Source of the DNA: Duodenibacillus sp.
GTDB lineage: Bacteria; Pseudomonadota; Gammaproteobacteria; Burkholderiales; Burkholderiaceae_F
Length of the DNA: 64,000 nt
Assembly: GCA_017628205.1 (NCBI GenBank)
Contig: JAGBZO010000020.1
Coordinates: 89,935-153,934 of the forward strand
Direction of reading: 5' to 3'
In this document: piece by piece, positions 35,448-43,763 of the stretch
Position numbering within the stretch: the stretch's first letter is position 1
How the letters are laid out: the number at the start of each line of letters is the position of its first letter
The notes under the pieces: generated by a model
The model's input: only the letters and a program-made list of their open reading frames with translations
Database searches by the model: none
Told to the model about the DNA's origin: nothing
Position numbers and translations under genes: made by a program

Positions 35448-37919
35448 ATGAAGACGTTGATCATCGCGGAAAAGCCATCGGTAGCGACGGATATCGCCCG
35501 TGTTCTGGGGGGGATGAAAAAAACGGCCGACTACTACGAAGGTGCCGATTATGTTGTAGCCAATGCACTGGGGCACTTGTTGGAACTGGCTTGTCCCGAG
35601 AAGTACGAGGTTAAGCGAGGCAAGTGGACGTTCGCGCATTTGCCTGTGCTGCCGCCCACCTTTGATCTGAAACCGATCGCCCGCTCCGGAGAAAAACTCA
35701 AGAACTTGCAGAAGCTGATTCGACGCAAAGACATCGATCTGATCGTCAACGCATGTGACGCGGGGCGCGAGGGCGAGCTCATTTTCCGCTACATCATTCA
35801 GGCGACCAAAGCAAAGCAGCCGCTCAAACGATTGTGGTTGCAATCGATGACTCCCGGCGCGATTAAGGAAGCTTTTGAGAATCTGCGTTCGGACGAAGAA
35901 ATGCATTCGTTGGCCGAAGCGGCGAAAAGTCGTTCGGAAGCCGACTGGCTTGTCGGCATTAACGGAACGCGTGCAATGACGGCCTTCAACAGTTTGGACG
36001 GCGGCTTTTTCCTGACTACCGTCGGACGCGTTCAGACGCCGACTTTGACGATCGTCGTTCGCCGTGAAAACGAGATTCGTCAATTCAAGCCGAAAGATTA
36101 TTGGGAAGTCCATGCGGATTTCGCGTTGAGCAACGGATCCTACGTCGGTCGCTGGTTTGATCCCTGGTTCAAGAAAAACGCGGCGGCGCCAGAACTCAAA
36201 GCGGAGCGCGTTTTTGATCGAGATCTCGCCGAACGGATCGTCGAGCGTTGTCAGGGACAAACGGGAAGCGTCAGCGAAACAAGTAAACGCAGCACGACGA
36301 TCTCGCCGCAGTTGTTTGATTTGACCAGTCTTCAACGTGAAGCCAACACCAAGTTCGGATTCTCCGCAAAAACGACGTTGTCGATCGCTCAGGCATTGTA
36401 TGAAAAGCACAAGGTGTTGACGTATCCGCGTACCGATTCCCGCGCCTTGCCCGAGGACTACTTGTCTACGGTGCAAGAGACGTTGAGCATGCTCGAAGGA
36501 GTTGATCGTTACGCGCCGTTTGCACAAACCATTTTGCAAAAGCAATGGGTTCGTCCCAACAAAAGGGTGTTCGACAACTCGAAAATCAGCGATCACTTTG
36601 CAATTATTCCGACATTGCAACTTCCCAAGAGCGTGCTGTCCGAAGCCGAAGCAAAGGTGTACGACTTGGTCATCAAGCGCTTTTTGTCGGTGTTCTATCC
36701 GGCCGCCGAGTTCGACGTGACGACGCGTATTACGACGGTCGGCGAAGATCACTTCAAGACCGAAGGGAAGGTGCTCGTTTCCGCTGGCTGGATGGCGATT
36801 TACGGCAAGACGGAAGAGACGGAAGGCTCGTTGATTCCCTTGAACGGCGCCTCTCAGGCGCAAGTCGAAGCGGTTCGATCTCAAGCCTTCCAGACAAAGC
36901 CGCCCGCCCGTTTCACCGAAGCGACGTTGTTGTCGGCCATGGAAGGCGCCGGGAAGTTGGTGGAAGAGTCCGAGTTGCGAGACGCCATGTCGGAAAAGGG
37001 CTTGGGTACGCCGGCGACGCGCGCTTCGATCATTGAAAACCTGATTGATCAGAACTACATGCAGCGCGAGGGACGCGATTTGCGTCCCACGGCCAAAGCA
37101 ACGCAGTTGCTGGCGCTGATCAAGGGGCTGGGCATTGAAGCCCTGTCCGACCCCAAATTAACGGGGGAATGGGAATACAAGTTGGCGCAAATGGAAAAGG
37201 GCTTGTTGTCTCGCGACAGTTTCATGCAAGAAATTCGCGACATGACGACCCGTATCGTGGCTTCGGCCAAGCATTACGAGGGAAATACCGTTCCGGTCGA
37301 AAATCCCGCGCATTTGACGCATCGTTGCCCGAAATGCGGTGGTGAAATTGTAGAAAACTACCGTCGCTATGCCTGTACGACAGAGGGGTGCGACTTTAGT
37401 TTGCCCAAGCACCCCGGCGGCAGAACGTTTGAGGTGGATGAAGTCGAGGAACTGCTCGGCAAGGGGCAGATCGGTCCCTTGACCGGGTTCATCAGCAAAA
37501 TGGGGCGTCCGTTTGCCGCCTCCATGCGCATTAACGATGAGTATCGGTTGGAGTTCGACTTCGGCGAATCCAAAGAAGATTCCGCGGAAGAGCAGGATTT
37601 GTCCGCTCTGGAACATATCGGAACGTGTCCGAAATGCGGCGGGCGCTTGTTGGAAGGGCCGACAACGTATTTTTGTGAAAATACCGTCGGCAAGCGTACG
37701 TGCGATTTTCGTAGCGGGCGCGTGATTTTGCAACAACCGATTGAGCGGGCGCAGATGGTGAAGATTTTGACCGAAGGTCGAAGCGATCTGTTGACTCAGT
37801 TCGTTTCCAATCGCAACCATCGTCAGTTCAAGGCCTTTTTGGTCTTGGATCCCAAAACGCATAAGTTGGGATTTGAGTTTCCTCCGCGAGAAGCTAAGAC
37901 GACGAAAACGAAAAAATAA
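35448..37919 (+). CDS. topB: DNA topoisomerase III (type IA)
   Basis: 823-residue type IA topoisomerase. The N-terminal Toprim domain has IIAEKPSVATDIARVLG and NACDAGREGELIFRYI; the catalytic Tyr is in VLTYPRTDSRALPEDY; the C-terminal part has two Cys4 zinc-finger-like repeats (CPKCGGEIVENYRRYACTTEGC spans the first, CPKCGGRLLEGP begins the second). The DAGREGE variant of the Toprim acidic motif is seen in many TopB proteins. In Betaproteobacteria a topoisomerase gene commonly follows dprA. Confidence 0.94.
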   Translation: MKTLIIAEKPSVATDIARVLGGMKKTADYYEGADYVVANALGHLLELACPEKYEVKRGKWTFAHLPVLPPTFDLKPIARSGEKLKNLQKLIRRKDIDLIVNACDAGREGELIFRYIIQATKAKQPLKRLWLQSMTPGAIKEAFENLRSDEEMHSLAEAAKSRSEADWLVGINGTRAMTAFNSLDGGFFLTTVGRVQTPTLTIVVRRENEIRQFKPKDYWEVHADFALSNGSYVGRWFDPWFKKNAAAPELKAERVFDRDLAERIVERCQGQTGSVSETSKRSTTISPQLFDLTSLQREANTKFGFSAKTTLSIAQALYEKHKVLTYPRTDSRALPEDYLSTVQETLSMLEGVDRYAPFAQTILQKQWVRPNKRVFDNSKISDHFAIIPTLQLPKSVLSEAEAKVYDLVIKRFLSVFYPAAEFDVTTRITTVGEDHFKTEGKVLVSAGWMAIYGKTEETEGSLIPLNGASQAQVEAVRSQAFQTKPPARFTEATLLSAMEGAGKLVEESELRDAMSEKGLGTPATRASIIENLIDQNYMQREGRDLRPTAKATQLLALIKGLGIEALSDPKLTGEWEYKLAQMEKGLLSRDSFMQEIRDMTTRIVASAKHYEGNTVPVENPAHLTHRCPKCGGEIVENYRRYACTTEGCDFSLPKHPGGRTFEVDEVEELLGKGQIGPLTGFISKMGRPFAASMRINDEYRLEFDFGESKEDSAEEQDLSALEHIGTCPKCGGRLLEGPTTYFCENTVGKRTCDFRSGRVILQQPIERAQMVKILTEGRSDLLTQFVSNRNHRQFKAFLVLDPKTHKLGFEFPPREAKTTKTKK

Positions 37920-37933
37920 CGACGTTAGATAAA

Positions 37934-37974
37934 AGAACAGAGGCATGGTCCGCCGACCATGCCTCTGTTTTTTT
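37934..37974. terminator. Terminator between topB and corC-like gene
   Basis: The stem AACAGAGGCATGGTC with its complement encloses a 4-base loop and is followed by T7 on the plus strand; the A-rich left flank lets it also serve the convergent leftward gene. Confidence 0.92.
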
Positions 37975-37984
37975 GTGAACGCAC

Positions 37985-39337
37985 TCAAGCCGTTTGTGTT
38001 TCGTCAGCCTGCGGCTGAGGGCCTGTACCGCCGGAGGCAGTGGGTTTGTCGCCCAGAATGCGGGTGACCAAAACTTGGTCGATCTTATTGGCATCGACGT
38101 CGAGCACTTCAAATCGATAACCGCCCCAGTCGATTTTGTCCATACGCTTGGGGATTTTGCGCAACATGTACATCATGAAGCCGGCGACGGTTTCATATGC
38201 TTGTGCTTCGGGAAGTTCGTCCAATTCCAAAGCGTGAATGATGTCGACGGTCGGTGTGGCACCGTCAACCAGCCAGCTGTTCTCGTCGCGCTCGATGATT
38301 TGAGACTCTTCGGGGGTCAAAACCAAATCGCTCATGACAGTGCTCATCACGTCGTTGAGGGTGATGATGCCGACGACCAATGCGTATTCGTTGAGAATGA
38401 CGGCAAATTCAGAGCGCGTGCGCTGGAAGTTGTCCAAAATTTCCGACAAGGTGAGCGAATCGGGAACGAATTGAACGGGTTGGATCAATCCCTTTTCCGT
38501 CAAGGAGATGGTTTTGCGATCGAGCAGGCGACGCAAAATATCCTTGGTGTCGATAAAGCCAATGACGTTGTCGAGACTGGTATCGCATACCAAGAAGTGA
38601 TTGTGGGGCGTTTCGGTCAGCTTCTTGTGGATCTCTTCTTCCGTTTCGTCCAATCGGAAGTACACGATCGATTCGCGGGCCGTCATGGCGGAGGGAACGA
38701 GTCGATGTTCGAGGTCGAATACGTTTTCGATGACGGATTGTTCCGCCGTATCGATCACGCCGGCAGCGGCACCGGCGCCGACGCTGGCGAGAATGTCGTC
38801 GCACGTGATGTTGTCACGCGAGTCGGGGGACGTGCCGGCCATCCGCATGATGGCGTTGGAGAAAGCCTCGAGGACGAATACGATCGGGGTCAACAACTTG
38901 ATCAAAAGGATCATGGGGTTGACGCACATCATCGCAATGCGTTCCGGATAATGAATGGCAAATCGCTTGGGCAGCAGATCGGCAAAGATCACGAAGGAGA
39001 AAGTGACGATCAGGAACGAAGTGATGAACCCTGCGTTTTCAGCCATCTGTTCCGGCAGGAACATGGCGTAGCACCAGGTGAAGAAGGGGGAGAACGCGGA
39101 TTCCCCGACGATACCGCCGAGAATGGCGACCGTGTTGATGCCGATTTGAATAACGGAGAAGAACTTTCCGGGTTTGTCCTTCATCTCCATGACGCGTTTG
39201 GCGCGGATGTTGCCTTCGTCAATGAGAGTTTGCAAGCGGGACTTTCGGGATGCGGCCAGACTGATCTCGGAAAAAGCGAAAAAGCCGCTAAAGATGATGA
39301 GCAGACCGAGATAGAAAAGCTGGGTGTATAGAGACAT
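37985..39337 (-). CDS. CNNM/CBS/CorC-domain (HlyC/CorC family) membrane protein
   Basis: About 450-residue inner-membrane protein. The N-terminal CNNM domain has FSGFFAFSEISLAASRKSRLQ and roughly three or four helices, followed by a CBS pair (AMTARESIVYFRLDE onward and FLVCDTSLDNVIGFIDTKDILRRL) and a C-terminal CorC_HlyC FAD-like domain (LVDGATPTVDIIHALELDELPEA). The family is linked to Mg2+/Co2+ efflux or resistance; the old name hemolysin is misleading. The ATG at 39337 gives MSLYTQ; a longer in-frame start at 39367 is less likely. Confidence 0.88.
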   Translation of the reverse strand: MSLYTQLFYLGLLIIFSGFFAFSEISLAASRKSRLQTLIDEGNIRAKRVMEMKDKPGKFFSVIQIGINTVAILGGIVGESAFSPFFTWCYAMFLPEQMAENAGFITSFLIVTFSFVIFADLLPKRFAIHYPERIAMMCVNPMILLIKLLTPIVFVLEAFSNAIMRMAGTSPDSRDNITCDDILASVGAGAAAGVIDTAEQSVIENVFDLEHRLVPSAMTARESIVYFRLDETEEEIHKKLTETPHNHFLVCDTSLDNVIGFIDTKDILRRLLDRKTISLTEKGLIQPVQFVPDSLTLSEILDNFQRTRSEFAVILNEYALVVGIITLNDVMSTVMSDLVLTPEESQIIERDENSWLVDGATPTVDIIHALELDELPEAQAYETVAGFMMYMLRKIPKRMDKIDWGGYRFEVLDVDANKIDQVLVTRILGDKPTASGGTGPQPQADETQTA

Positions 39338-39586
39338 AAAATTGTATATAAAACAAAGGTTTCTCATTATACCATGGGGCTGAAAGTCAAAAACCTAGGA
39401 CTTTTGAGGGGAATATGGGGAAAACGCGATTAAGGTGAATTGATCAGTTGTTTTGATGAAAACCAACGACAAAGAGGTAAGTGTTGAAAAACTGGCGTCG
39501 GCTTTAGGAAAAACGGTACACTCAACAGCGGTAAAAGCGTTTTGCCGAGCAAAGCGTTGTTGTTTGACAAATAGGAGGTTGTGTTT

Positions 39587-40603
39587 ATGAATTACAAGTC
39601 CATCACTTGCGCCGTCGCCTTGGCAACGGCTGCGCTGACTGTTCAAGCCGGTCCCGTTCTTGACGCAGTCAAAGCGCGTGGACAATTGGTTTGTGGCGTA
39701 AATACAGCAGCTCCGGGGTTCTCTAGTGTGGACAGCCAGGGTAATTGGTCCGGGCTGGACGTAGACACTTGCCGTGCTGTTGCTGCTGCCGTACTGGGTG
39801 ACGCACAGAAAGTTAAATTTGTACCCTTGTCTTCTCCGCAGCGATTTACTGCTTTGCAGTCCGGCGAAATCGACATGTTGGCTCGCAACACGACGATGAC
39901 GTTGACGCGTGACGCCAGCTTGGGCGCCGTTTTTGCAGCAATCAGCTATTACGACGGTCAGGGCTTTATTGTTCCCAAGAAGTTGGGCGTCGACAGCGCC
40001 AAGAAGTTGAACGGCGCAACGGTGTGCTTGCAGGCCGGCACGAGTTCCATTCAGGCGATGGCCGATTACTTCGCCGCCAACAAGATGAAGTACAAGCCCG
40101 TTATGTACGATACGACCGAAGCGACGCAGAATGCTTTCTTGTCCGGTCGTTGTCAGGTTTACACGACCGACATGAGCGACTTGGCCGGTGCTCGTACGCG
40201 TGCTCGCAATCCGCAGGATTACGTGATTTTGCCCGAAACGATTTCCAAGGAACCGTTGGGTCCGTCCGTCCGTCGCGGTGATGACGAATGGTTCCAGATC
40301 GTGCGTTGGTCCTTCTACGCCATGGTTGAGGCGGAAGAAAGCGGCTTGACCCAGGCCAACGTCGATGAAATGAAGAAGACGAGTACCGCTCCGCAAGTGA
40401 TGCGTTTGGTTGGTACCGGTGATGACATGGGCAAGTTGCTCGGCTTGGATAAGGATTGGTCTTATCGCATCATCAAGCAGGTCGGCAACTACGGTGAAAG
40501 TTGGGTAAAGAACTTCGGCCCGAATACGAAGATGAATTTGCCCCGTGGCTTGAACAAGCTCTGGACCGAAGGCGGCTTGATGTACGCTCCTCCGATTCGT
40601 TAA
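39587..40603 (+). CDS. aapJ: General L-amino-acid ABC transporter, binding protein (AapJ-like)
   Basis: Periplasmic binding protein of about 338 residues with a signal peptide (MNYKSITCAVALATAALTVQA). The ARGQLVCGVNTAAPGFS, GLDVDTCRAVAAAVLGD and RNTTMTLTRDASLGAVF blocks are the AapJ/BztA subgroup of SBP-3. The ATG at 39587 lies eight bases after AGGAGG; an upstream GTG at 39581 is too close. Codon use (GGC, GAC, AAG, CGT) suggests high expression. A hairpin follows before the permeases. Confidence 0.92.
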   Translation: MNYKSITCAVALATAALTVQAGPVLDAVKARGQLVCGVNTAAPGFSSVDSQGNWSGLDVDTCRAVAAAVLGDAQKVKFVPLSSPQRFTALQSGEIDMLARNTTMTLTRDASLGAVFAAISYYDGQGFIVPKKLGVDSAKKLNGATVCLQAGTSSIQAMADYFAANKMKYKPVMYDTTEATQNAFLSGRCQVYTTDMSDLAGARTRARNPQDYVILPETISKEPLGPSVRRGDDEWFQIVRWSFYAMVEAEESGLTQANVDEMKKTSTAPQVMRLVGTGDDMGKLLGLDKDWSYRIIKQVGNYGESWVKNFGPNTKMNLPRGLNKLWTEGGLMYAPPIR

Positions 40604-40626
40604 TGGCTCGATTGTCCTGATTGACG

Positions 40627-40660
40627 GAAAACCGCGCGGTAAAACGCGCGGTTTTCTTTT
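40627..40660 (+). terminator. Hairpin between aapJ and the permease genes
   Basis: Perfect 12-base arms GAAAACCGCGCG / CGCGCGGTTTTC with a 6-base loop and a T-rich tail. It probably causes partial termination or protects the aapJ message, giving more binding protein than permease. Confidence 0.85.
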
Positions 40661-40801
40661 GGAATCAATCAAGTTCGAGAAGAAAAAACCGCATAATGAG
40701 TGGGCGCCAACCTATGCAATTCGAGGGGAAGAATTTATAATTCGCCAATTTACGACCATTTACAAATTGCCGAGTCCGGACACGCAACGCGTGATGACAG
40801 T

Positions 40802-41995
40802 ATGACGCAAGCACAATTAGACAACCAACAACCGCAAAAAGCCCCACAAGGAGACGACGCTTGGAGACGTCGCGAACAAGCACGCCGTCGTCGAGAATGG
40901 ACGATGCAGGCCGCCATGCTTGTTGTCGTCGTGGGGGTCGTATGGTTGTTGGCCGGTAATGTTTCCGAGAATTTGGCACAACGCAATATTCGCAGCGGGT
41001 TTGAGTTTTTGTTGAATTCGGCGGGGTTTGACATCGGTGAGTCGACCATCGCATTTTCGTCCAGCGACGAATTGTGGCGAGCTTTCTGCGTCGGGATTTT
41101 GAATACCGTGCGCGTCGCCTTGCTGTCGATTGCGACGGCAACGGTCTTGGGCGTGGTTGTCGGATTGATGCGTATTGCCCGACACCCGATTATCAATGGG
41201 TTAGGTACCGCGCATGTGGAGGTTTACCGCAATATCCCGTTGATTATTCAGCTGTTTGCGATTTATTTGTTGATCACCGAACTGTTGCCCATGAGTACGG
41301 AGGCGTTGAGTTTGGGATCGTGGGCTCTGCTGTCCAAGGCCGGGCTGCAGTTTGCCATTCCCGAACAGTATGGCTTGGCTTTGTTCGCCTGCATCGTCGA
41401 TTTCATGTTGGTCGTCTTGTGGATTCGAGAAAAGTATCGTCGACAGGTGACGGATCTGGTGGCCAATTTGCTCGGGGTGGGGATCGGTTTGGTCTTTGCC
41501 GTGTTCGTGTGGTTCGTTTTCGGTGGCTTGAGCGGTTGGAATAAGCCTGAAATTGCAGGTTTTTCCATTGAGGGCGGCGCATCGTTGTCGCCCGAGTTTC
41601 TCGCATTGTGGATCGGGTTGACACTGTTTACGTCGGCTTCGATTGCCGAAATCGTCCGAGCCGGCGTTCTGTCGGTAAACGTCAATCAAATGCATGCGGG
41701 TCTGGCTTTGGGCATGAGCAAGTTGCAGGTCATCAGCTACGTCGTCTTCCCGCAATCCATGCGCTTGTCGGTGCCGCCCTTGGCCAGTCAGTACATGAAC
41801 TTGACAAAAAACTCGTCGTTGGCCGTTGTGATCGGTTATCCGGATTTGGTGGCCGTCGGCAATGCTTCGATCAATATTACCGGCCAGGCTTTGGAAGTGA
41901 TTTGTTTGATCATGATCGTTTATCTGGTGATCAATTTGGTCATCGGTGGGTTGATGAACGCCTTAAACGCCCGCGTTGTTCGGGCGCCTCGATAA
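40802..41995 (+). CDS. aapQ: General L-amino-acid ABC transporter permease (AapQ-like)
   Basis: About 397-residue inner-membrane permease of the HisMQ type with the long, AapQ-characteristic insertion. A basic N-terminus (RRREQARRRREW) precedes the first helix. The coupling segment EIVRAGVLSVNVNQMHAGLALGMSKLQ and the MNLTKNSSLAVVIGYPDLV block match AapQ/BztB. The ATG at 40802 begins MTQAQLDNQQ; the upstream in-frame ATG lies in the intergenic region and lacks support. AapM follows. Confidence 0.88.
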   Translation: MTQAQLDNQQPQKAPQGDDAWRRREQARRRREWTMQAAMLVVVVGVVWLLAGNVSENLAQRNIRSGFEFLLNSAGFDIGESTIAFSSSDELWRAFCVGILNTVRVALLSIATATVLGVVVGLMRIARHPIINGLGTAHVEVYRNIPLIIQLFAIYLLITELLPMSTEALSLGSWALLSKAGLQFAIPEQYGLALFACIVDFMLVVLWIREKYRRQVTDLVANLLGVGIGLVFAVFVWFVFGGLSGWNKPEIAGFSIEGGASLSPEFLALWIGLTLFTSASIAEIVRAGVLSVNVNQMHAGLALGMSKLQVISYVVFPQSMRLSVPPLASQYMNLTKNSSLAVVIGYPDLVAVGNASINITGQALEVICLIMIVYLVINLVIGGLMNALNARVVRAPR

Positions 41996-42005
41996 GAAAG
42001 GACGA

Positions 42006-43088
42006 ATGGAAATGACGCTAGGAACGTGGGATCGAATTCGTTCGAAGTTCTTCTATTCGAGTACGGCAACCGGCATCACGGTTGTCGTCGGGTTCTTATT
42101 AGCCATTATTGCGATTTACTTGACGGACTGGGCCGTATTGAACGCCGTATACCGTGCGGATGCTCAGGCTTGTTATGAGTCCAGTGGCGCGTGTTGGGGG
42201 TTTGTTGCCGAAAAGTGGCGTTTGATCATTTTCGGTCGTTATCCTTTTGATCAACAATGGCGTCCCGCCGTCGGTACGTTGGCGATCGTGCTGATGTTGG
42301 TGGTGACGGCCTGCCCGCGTTTTTGGAATCGGAAGGGCGTCAGAGGCTTGATCGCCGGGTGGTGCGTGGCTTCCGCCGTGTTTTTCGGCTTGATGTACGG
42401 CGGTTTTTTCGGCATGTCTTTTAACGGCACCGATACGTGGGGCGGCTTACCCTTGACCGTCATTTTGACCCTGCTCGGCATGACGGTTTCGGCTCCTATC
42501 GGCATTTTGTTGGCTTTGGGGCGCCGCAGCAAAATGCCCTGCATTCGGGCTTTCTCCGTCGGTTACATCGAGTTGGTTCGCGGCGTTCCGCTGATCACGG
42601 TTTTGTTTGTAGCCAGTTTCGTATTTCCGCTGTTAATGCCGTCGGGCATGCGTATCGATCCGTTCTGGCGTGTGGCCGGCGGGATCATTCTGTTTCAGGC
42701 CGCGTATATGGCGGAAACCGTTCGCGGCGGTTTGCAGACAATCCCCAAGGGACAGTTCTTGGCTGCCGATTCGTTGGGGATGAATACGTTCCAGACCTAT
42801 TATTACGTGATCCTGCCGCAAGCATTGGTTGCCGTAATTCCCGCGTTCGTCAACAGTCTGTTGTCGACGTTTATGGATACGTCGTTGGTGACGGTCGTCT
42901 CCATGTATGACTTGACCGGTGCGTTGTCGCTGGCTTTGGGTGACGCCAATTGGCGCGACTTCTTCCGTGAAGGATACATTTTCATCGCTGCCATTTACTT
43001 TGTCGCCAGCTTCGTCATGAGCCGATACAGTCAGTGGTTGGAAAAGCGGCTGACAGGGAACAAGAAAAATTCGACGATCAGTATCTGA
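42006..43088 (+). CDS. aapM: General L-amino-acid ABC transporter permease (AapM-like)
   Basis: About 360-residue permease with GYIELVRGVPLITVLF, the coupling segment AETVRGGLQTIPKGQFLAADSLGM and a C-terminal LEKRLTG. The ATG at 42006 follows GGA of AAAGGACGA; a TTG 30 bases earlier lies within the aapQ end. AapP, the ATPase that completes AapJQMP in known systems, does not follow: a terminator closes the operon here. Confidence 0.88.
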   Translation: MEMTLGTWDRIRSKFFYSSTATGITVVVGFLLAIIAIYLTDWAVLNAVYRADAQACYESSGACWGFVAEKWRLIIFGRYPFDQQWRPAVGTLAIVLMLVVTACPRFWNRKGVRGLIAGWCVASAVFFGLMYGGFFGMSFNGTDTWGGLPLTVILTLLGMTVSAPIGILLALGRRSKMPCIRAFSVGYIELVRGVPLITVLFVASFVFPLLMPSGMRIDPFWRVAGGIILFQAAYMAETVRGGLQTIPKGQFLAADSLGMNTFQTYYYVILPQALVAVIPAFVNSLLSTFMDTSLVTVVSMYDLTGALSLALGDANWRDFFREGYIFIAAIYFVASFVMSRYSQWLEKRLTGNKKNSTISI

Positions 43089-43101
43089 CGAGTCATCTGT
43101 C

Positions 43102-43136
43102 AAACCCCTTCTCGAAATACCGAGGAGGGGTTTTTA
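43102..43136 (+). terminator. Terminator after aapM
   Basis: AAACCCCT-CTCG arms pair with CGAG-AGGGGTTT around a short loop and are followed by T5. It ends the aap operon without an ATPase gene. Confidence 0.85.
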
Positions 43137-43257
43137 GTTTGAGAGAAACGGATCGCTCGCGTTTTCAGGGACGCTCTAGGCGTGCAAGAACACTCCGCCC
43201 GCTCAAAACGTAGCCGGTCTCAGTAGAATAGAGTGCTCTTTTTGGAATAAAAACACC

Positions 43258-43746
43258 ATGACCGTATTGAATTTAGTTCATGAACACATCATCGAAATTG
43301 CCCGTGCCGAGCAAAACAACGGGTTGTTGACACGAGACGATTTATGGAGTCAACTCAAGGACTTCATTTGCTCGCCTCAGTCGTTTATCGAAAGCTTGGA
43401 AGCCTGCGCTATTTCGGCCGATTCGTCGCAGACGCATATCAGCCGTACGTTGGATTTCGGCGCTTTCAAGTTGAAGGATACGGTGGAGTTGATCGACGGA
43501 CGCCAAGTGATTACGCACGTGCCTGCAACGGACATGATTCCCGAATCCGAATTCACGATCACGATCGAGGAGCCCGAAAAAGGCTCGTTGTTCATGCGTT
43601 TTTGTTATAAGGAAGCCTATAAGCAAGGGCTGTCGGATAACGATCAAGTACAGGGATTGCGTAAAAAAGCCTGGGAAGACAAGGACCTTCGCGTAGTGGA
43701 AATGATGATGGAACGGCTCCTGAAGCAAAAGACGAACGCTCAGTGA
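43258..43746 (+). CDS. DUF1857 (AtaL-like, SRPBCC-fold) protein
   Basis: 162-residue protein matching DUF1857: VHEHIIEIARAE near the start, RDDLWSQLKDFICSPQSF, and the central TITIEEPEKGSLFMRFCYKE. The START/SRPBCC-like fold suggests binding of a small hydrophobic ligand, but no substrate is known. It lies 17 bases before tex and is probably co-transcribed with it. Confidence 0.75.
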   Translation: MTVLNLVHEHIIEIARAEQNNGLLTRDDLWSQLKDFICSPQSFIESLEACAISADSSQTHISRTLDFGAFKLKDTVELIDGRQVITHVPATDMIPESEFTITIEEPEKGSLFMRFCYKEAYKQGLSDNDQVQGLRKKAWEDKDLRVVEMMMERLLKQKTNAQ

Positions 43747-43763
43747 ATCGTTGAAAGGAAGAT

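Noticed and set aside
35448-35800. TopB Toprim motif DAGREGE as a sign of lost activity
   Set aside because: The variant with Gly replacing the second Asp is common among topoisomerase III proteins, and the catalytic Tyr and other motifs are intact.
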